64,000 bases of DNA, from the NCBI GenBank assembly GCA_019614645.1, contig JABWDB010000021.1:4077501-4141500 (forward strand), read 5' to 3'. The DNA comes from Stratiolaelaps scimitus. Lineage: Eukaryota; Arthropoda; Arachnida; Mesostigmata; Laelapidae. This document shows positions 62,520 through 64,000 of this stretch, one piece after another; positions within the stretch are counted from its first letter, which is position 1, and each line of letters opens with the position of its first letter. The notes under the pieces were generated by a model. It made no database searches. It was not told the DNA's origin and worked only from the letters and a program-made list of their open reading frames with translations. The translations under genes were made by a program, and so were the position numbers.

Positions 62520-64000
62520 TTAATTCGTTTCCTCCTCTCCCTCCACCTTCGCAAGTTCCTTGAAGCCAAGGATTTTAGCTGCCTTAGGCACCGCCAGTAG
62601 CTGAAAGTAGAGTTGTTCGGCGCGAACAAGATTGTCCTCCAGCGCAATCTTGAAGCACATGTCATTGATGTGCTTGAGTATTTCATTTAATCCAAAGTTG
62701 TTTTCTGTGATTCGGACTCGTTCCTCTTCCAGAATGGCTACACAGAATAGCAAATGGAAGTTCTCACAGGGCAAGCGGGTCCACAGTACCTGCAAACATT
62801 TAAGAAAAACGTAATTAGACACAGGCAAATTTAGACAAAACGGATCTATCTGGATATCGTTGCATCAAAAGTTAACACGCTGCAGTTATCTATATCAGGG
62901 TTCGCCATAAGCGAGTTGGAACTAAACCTTCATGATCGAAAATACTGTCTATATTGTGGGCCATTAGTTTACAATAGTTTATATGAAACATCAGGATTGG
63001 AGAAGTGGGACCATATTGTTTTAAATATTCTATTATAGGTATGTAACCTAGAGGTGGCTGTTCTTAGATGTGCTCACGTTCAGCGAGTGCGACCTTTACA
63101 ATTGCAGGAATGCTACATTGCCCATCTGGCATTTTCAACTTCATTTTGTTCTTAATAATTGACCATGTCGAAGACTTAGACTACTTGATTATGATCGGCA
63201 ATGACGGGTGACTGTCCTCTACAATTGCTTGTTTGATGATTACCTCCCAAAGCCGCTTGGTGTCCTCAAAGCTGAACTCTCTCTTGAACCAGATCAATAG
63301 CCACCGGAAGCAGAAGTAGAGATTTCCAGACTCGTGGTTATCGAGATATTCCGCGAACGACGGCATTGCTACGGAGAGCAGTTGATGTAATTGCACGAGT
63401 TGGCGTTTGATACCTGTCGAAGCCATAATAGGTCAGAGTAGATCAGAACGGCAAAAGAAATTATAACCGAAATTAATCAAGTCACGGATTATAGCAGTAA
63501 ACGCGTAGCCATTGCAGATTAGAATATTTAAATGGAGTACGTTTCTAGATGTTTTAATGTTATAATCTACAAATATGGTCATATATATATATATATATAT
63601 ATATATAGAACATATTTAGGTCCGCCCACCTTCTCCTACTGTCAGAGCATCACCTGTACATAAAATAAAATAGTACGTCGGCCTTTATAGTCCATTACAT
63701 TCGTTGAACCCGTTGAATTCATTCCATACGATTGCACTGATAGAGTGACTATATTTCCAGAAGCCGTAAAGACATTTGTACATCGACGCGTTTTTGTTAG
63801 CCTAGCGAACGAGACGAGTGAGATAATCTGCTACTTACCCAATTGCCGTTGATCTTTCTCTTCCATTCGGTCGTCATCGATGAAATTACAGCGGATCATC
63901 TCTACGAACTTAGTGAAACACCAGAACGAGTCGGGTTCATTCTGCATCACCGAGAGAATAGGTGACAACAGATCACTCATACCTGAGACAAACATCAACA
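62520..64000 (-). CDS. TBC1D15: TBC1D15/17 homologue, 3' part (continues beyond the window)
   Basis: Three exons are visible: 63839-63982, 63244-63413 and 62520-62789, ending in a stop at 62520. They encode the second half of the TBC domain: GMSDLLSPILSVMQNEPDSF, LYFCFRWLLIWFKREFSFED and VLWTRLPCENFHLLFCVAIL, then NNFGLNEILKHINDMCFKIA. These match vertebrate TBC1D15/17 closely, so it should be the working Rab GAP (Rab7 pathway and mitochondria-lysosome handling in mammals). The exons with the Arg and Gln fingers lie outside the window, so catalysis cannot be judged here. The C-terminal tail after the domain is short and acidic (VEGEEETN). A (TA)n tract lies in its intron at 63583-63607. Confidence 0.93.

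Noticed and set aside
1..64000. CRISPR arrays, prophage, bacterial operons or defence islands
   Set aside because: No direct-repeat/spacer arrays and no prokaryotic gene organisation; the DNA is intron-rich and eukaryotic.

Overview
This window is nuclear DNA from an animal, most likely an arthropod. Its genes are multi-exon with GT-AG introns, many short (about 200-700 bp), long (TA)n microsatellites and AT-rich intergenic DNA. The proteins look invertebrate: an unsplit separase, a ZNFX1 helicase and a Ral GTPase ending CTIL. A mite or tick (Acari, perhaps Mesostigmata) would fit, but that is a guess from gene set and texture, not from a match. I see no bacterial-type operon, CRISPR array, phage or virus.

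Layout. 0.8-13.4 kb (-): a 22-coding-exon ZNFX1 homologue (NFX1-type zinc finger SF1 helicase, 1,717 aa in my model). 13.4-16.7 kb: a head-to-head intergenic region with two copies of a CHR/E2F-like motif. 16.7-25.0 kb (+): separase, 10 coding exons, 1,940 aa. 25.0-29.9 kb: AT-rich intergenic DNA. 29.9-31.4 kb (-): a Ral GTPase, 3 coding exons, 213 aa. 31.4-56.4 kb: a gene-poor stretch of about 25 kb with GC-richer, low-complexity islands, dispersed repeats and one orphan coding-like exon at 38.66-38.90 kb. 56.4-59.3 kb (-): a divergent TBC1D15/17-like protein whose two catalytic finger motifs are altered. 59.3-62.5 kb: repeats plus a short relic of the same family. 62.5 kb to the window edge (-): the 3' half of a canonical TBC1D15/17 gene continuing beyond position 64000.

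The five recognisable genes do not form one pathway: RNA surveillance/antiviral helicase, chromosome segregation protease, small GTPase signalling, and Rab GAPs. The most distinctive features are the tandem TBC1D15 pair (one conserved, one apparently without GAP catalysis), the cell-cycle-like motif duplicated upstream of separase, inverted repeats built around (AT)n cores, a tRNA-derived SINE whose tail matches a second element, and the unassigned exon at 38.7 kb. Exon models were built by hand from splice signals and reading phase. In the three complete multi-exon models and the TBC model the summed exon lengths are multiples of three, which supports them, but no transcript data were available.
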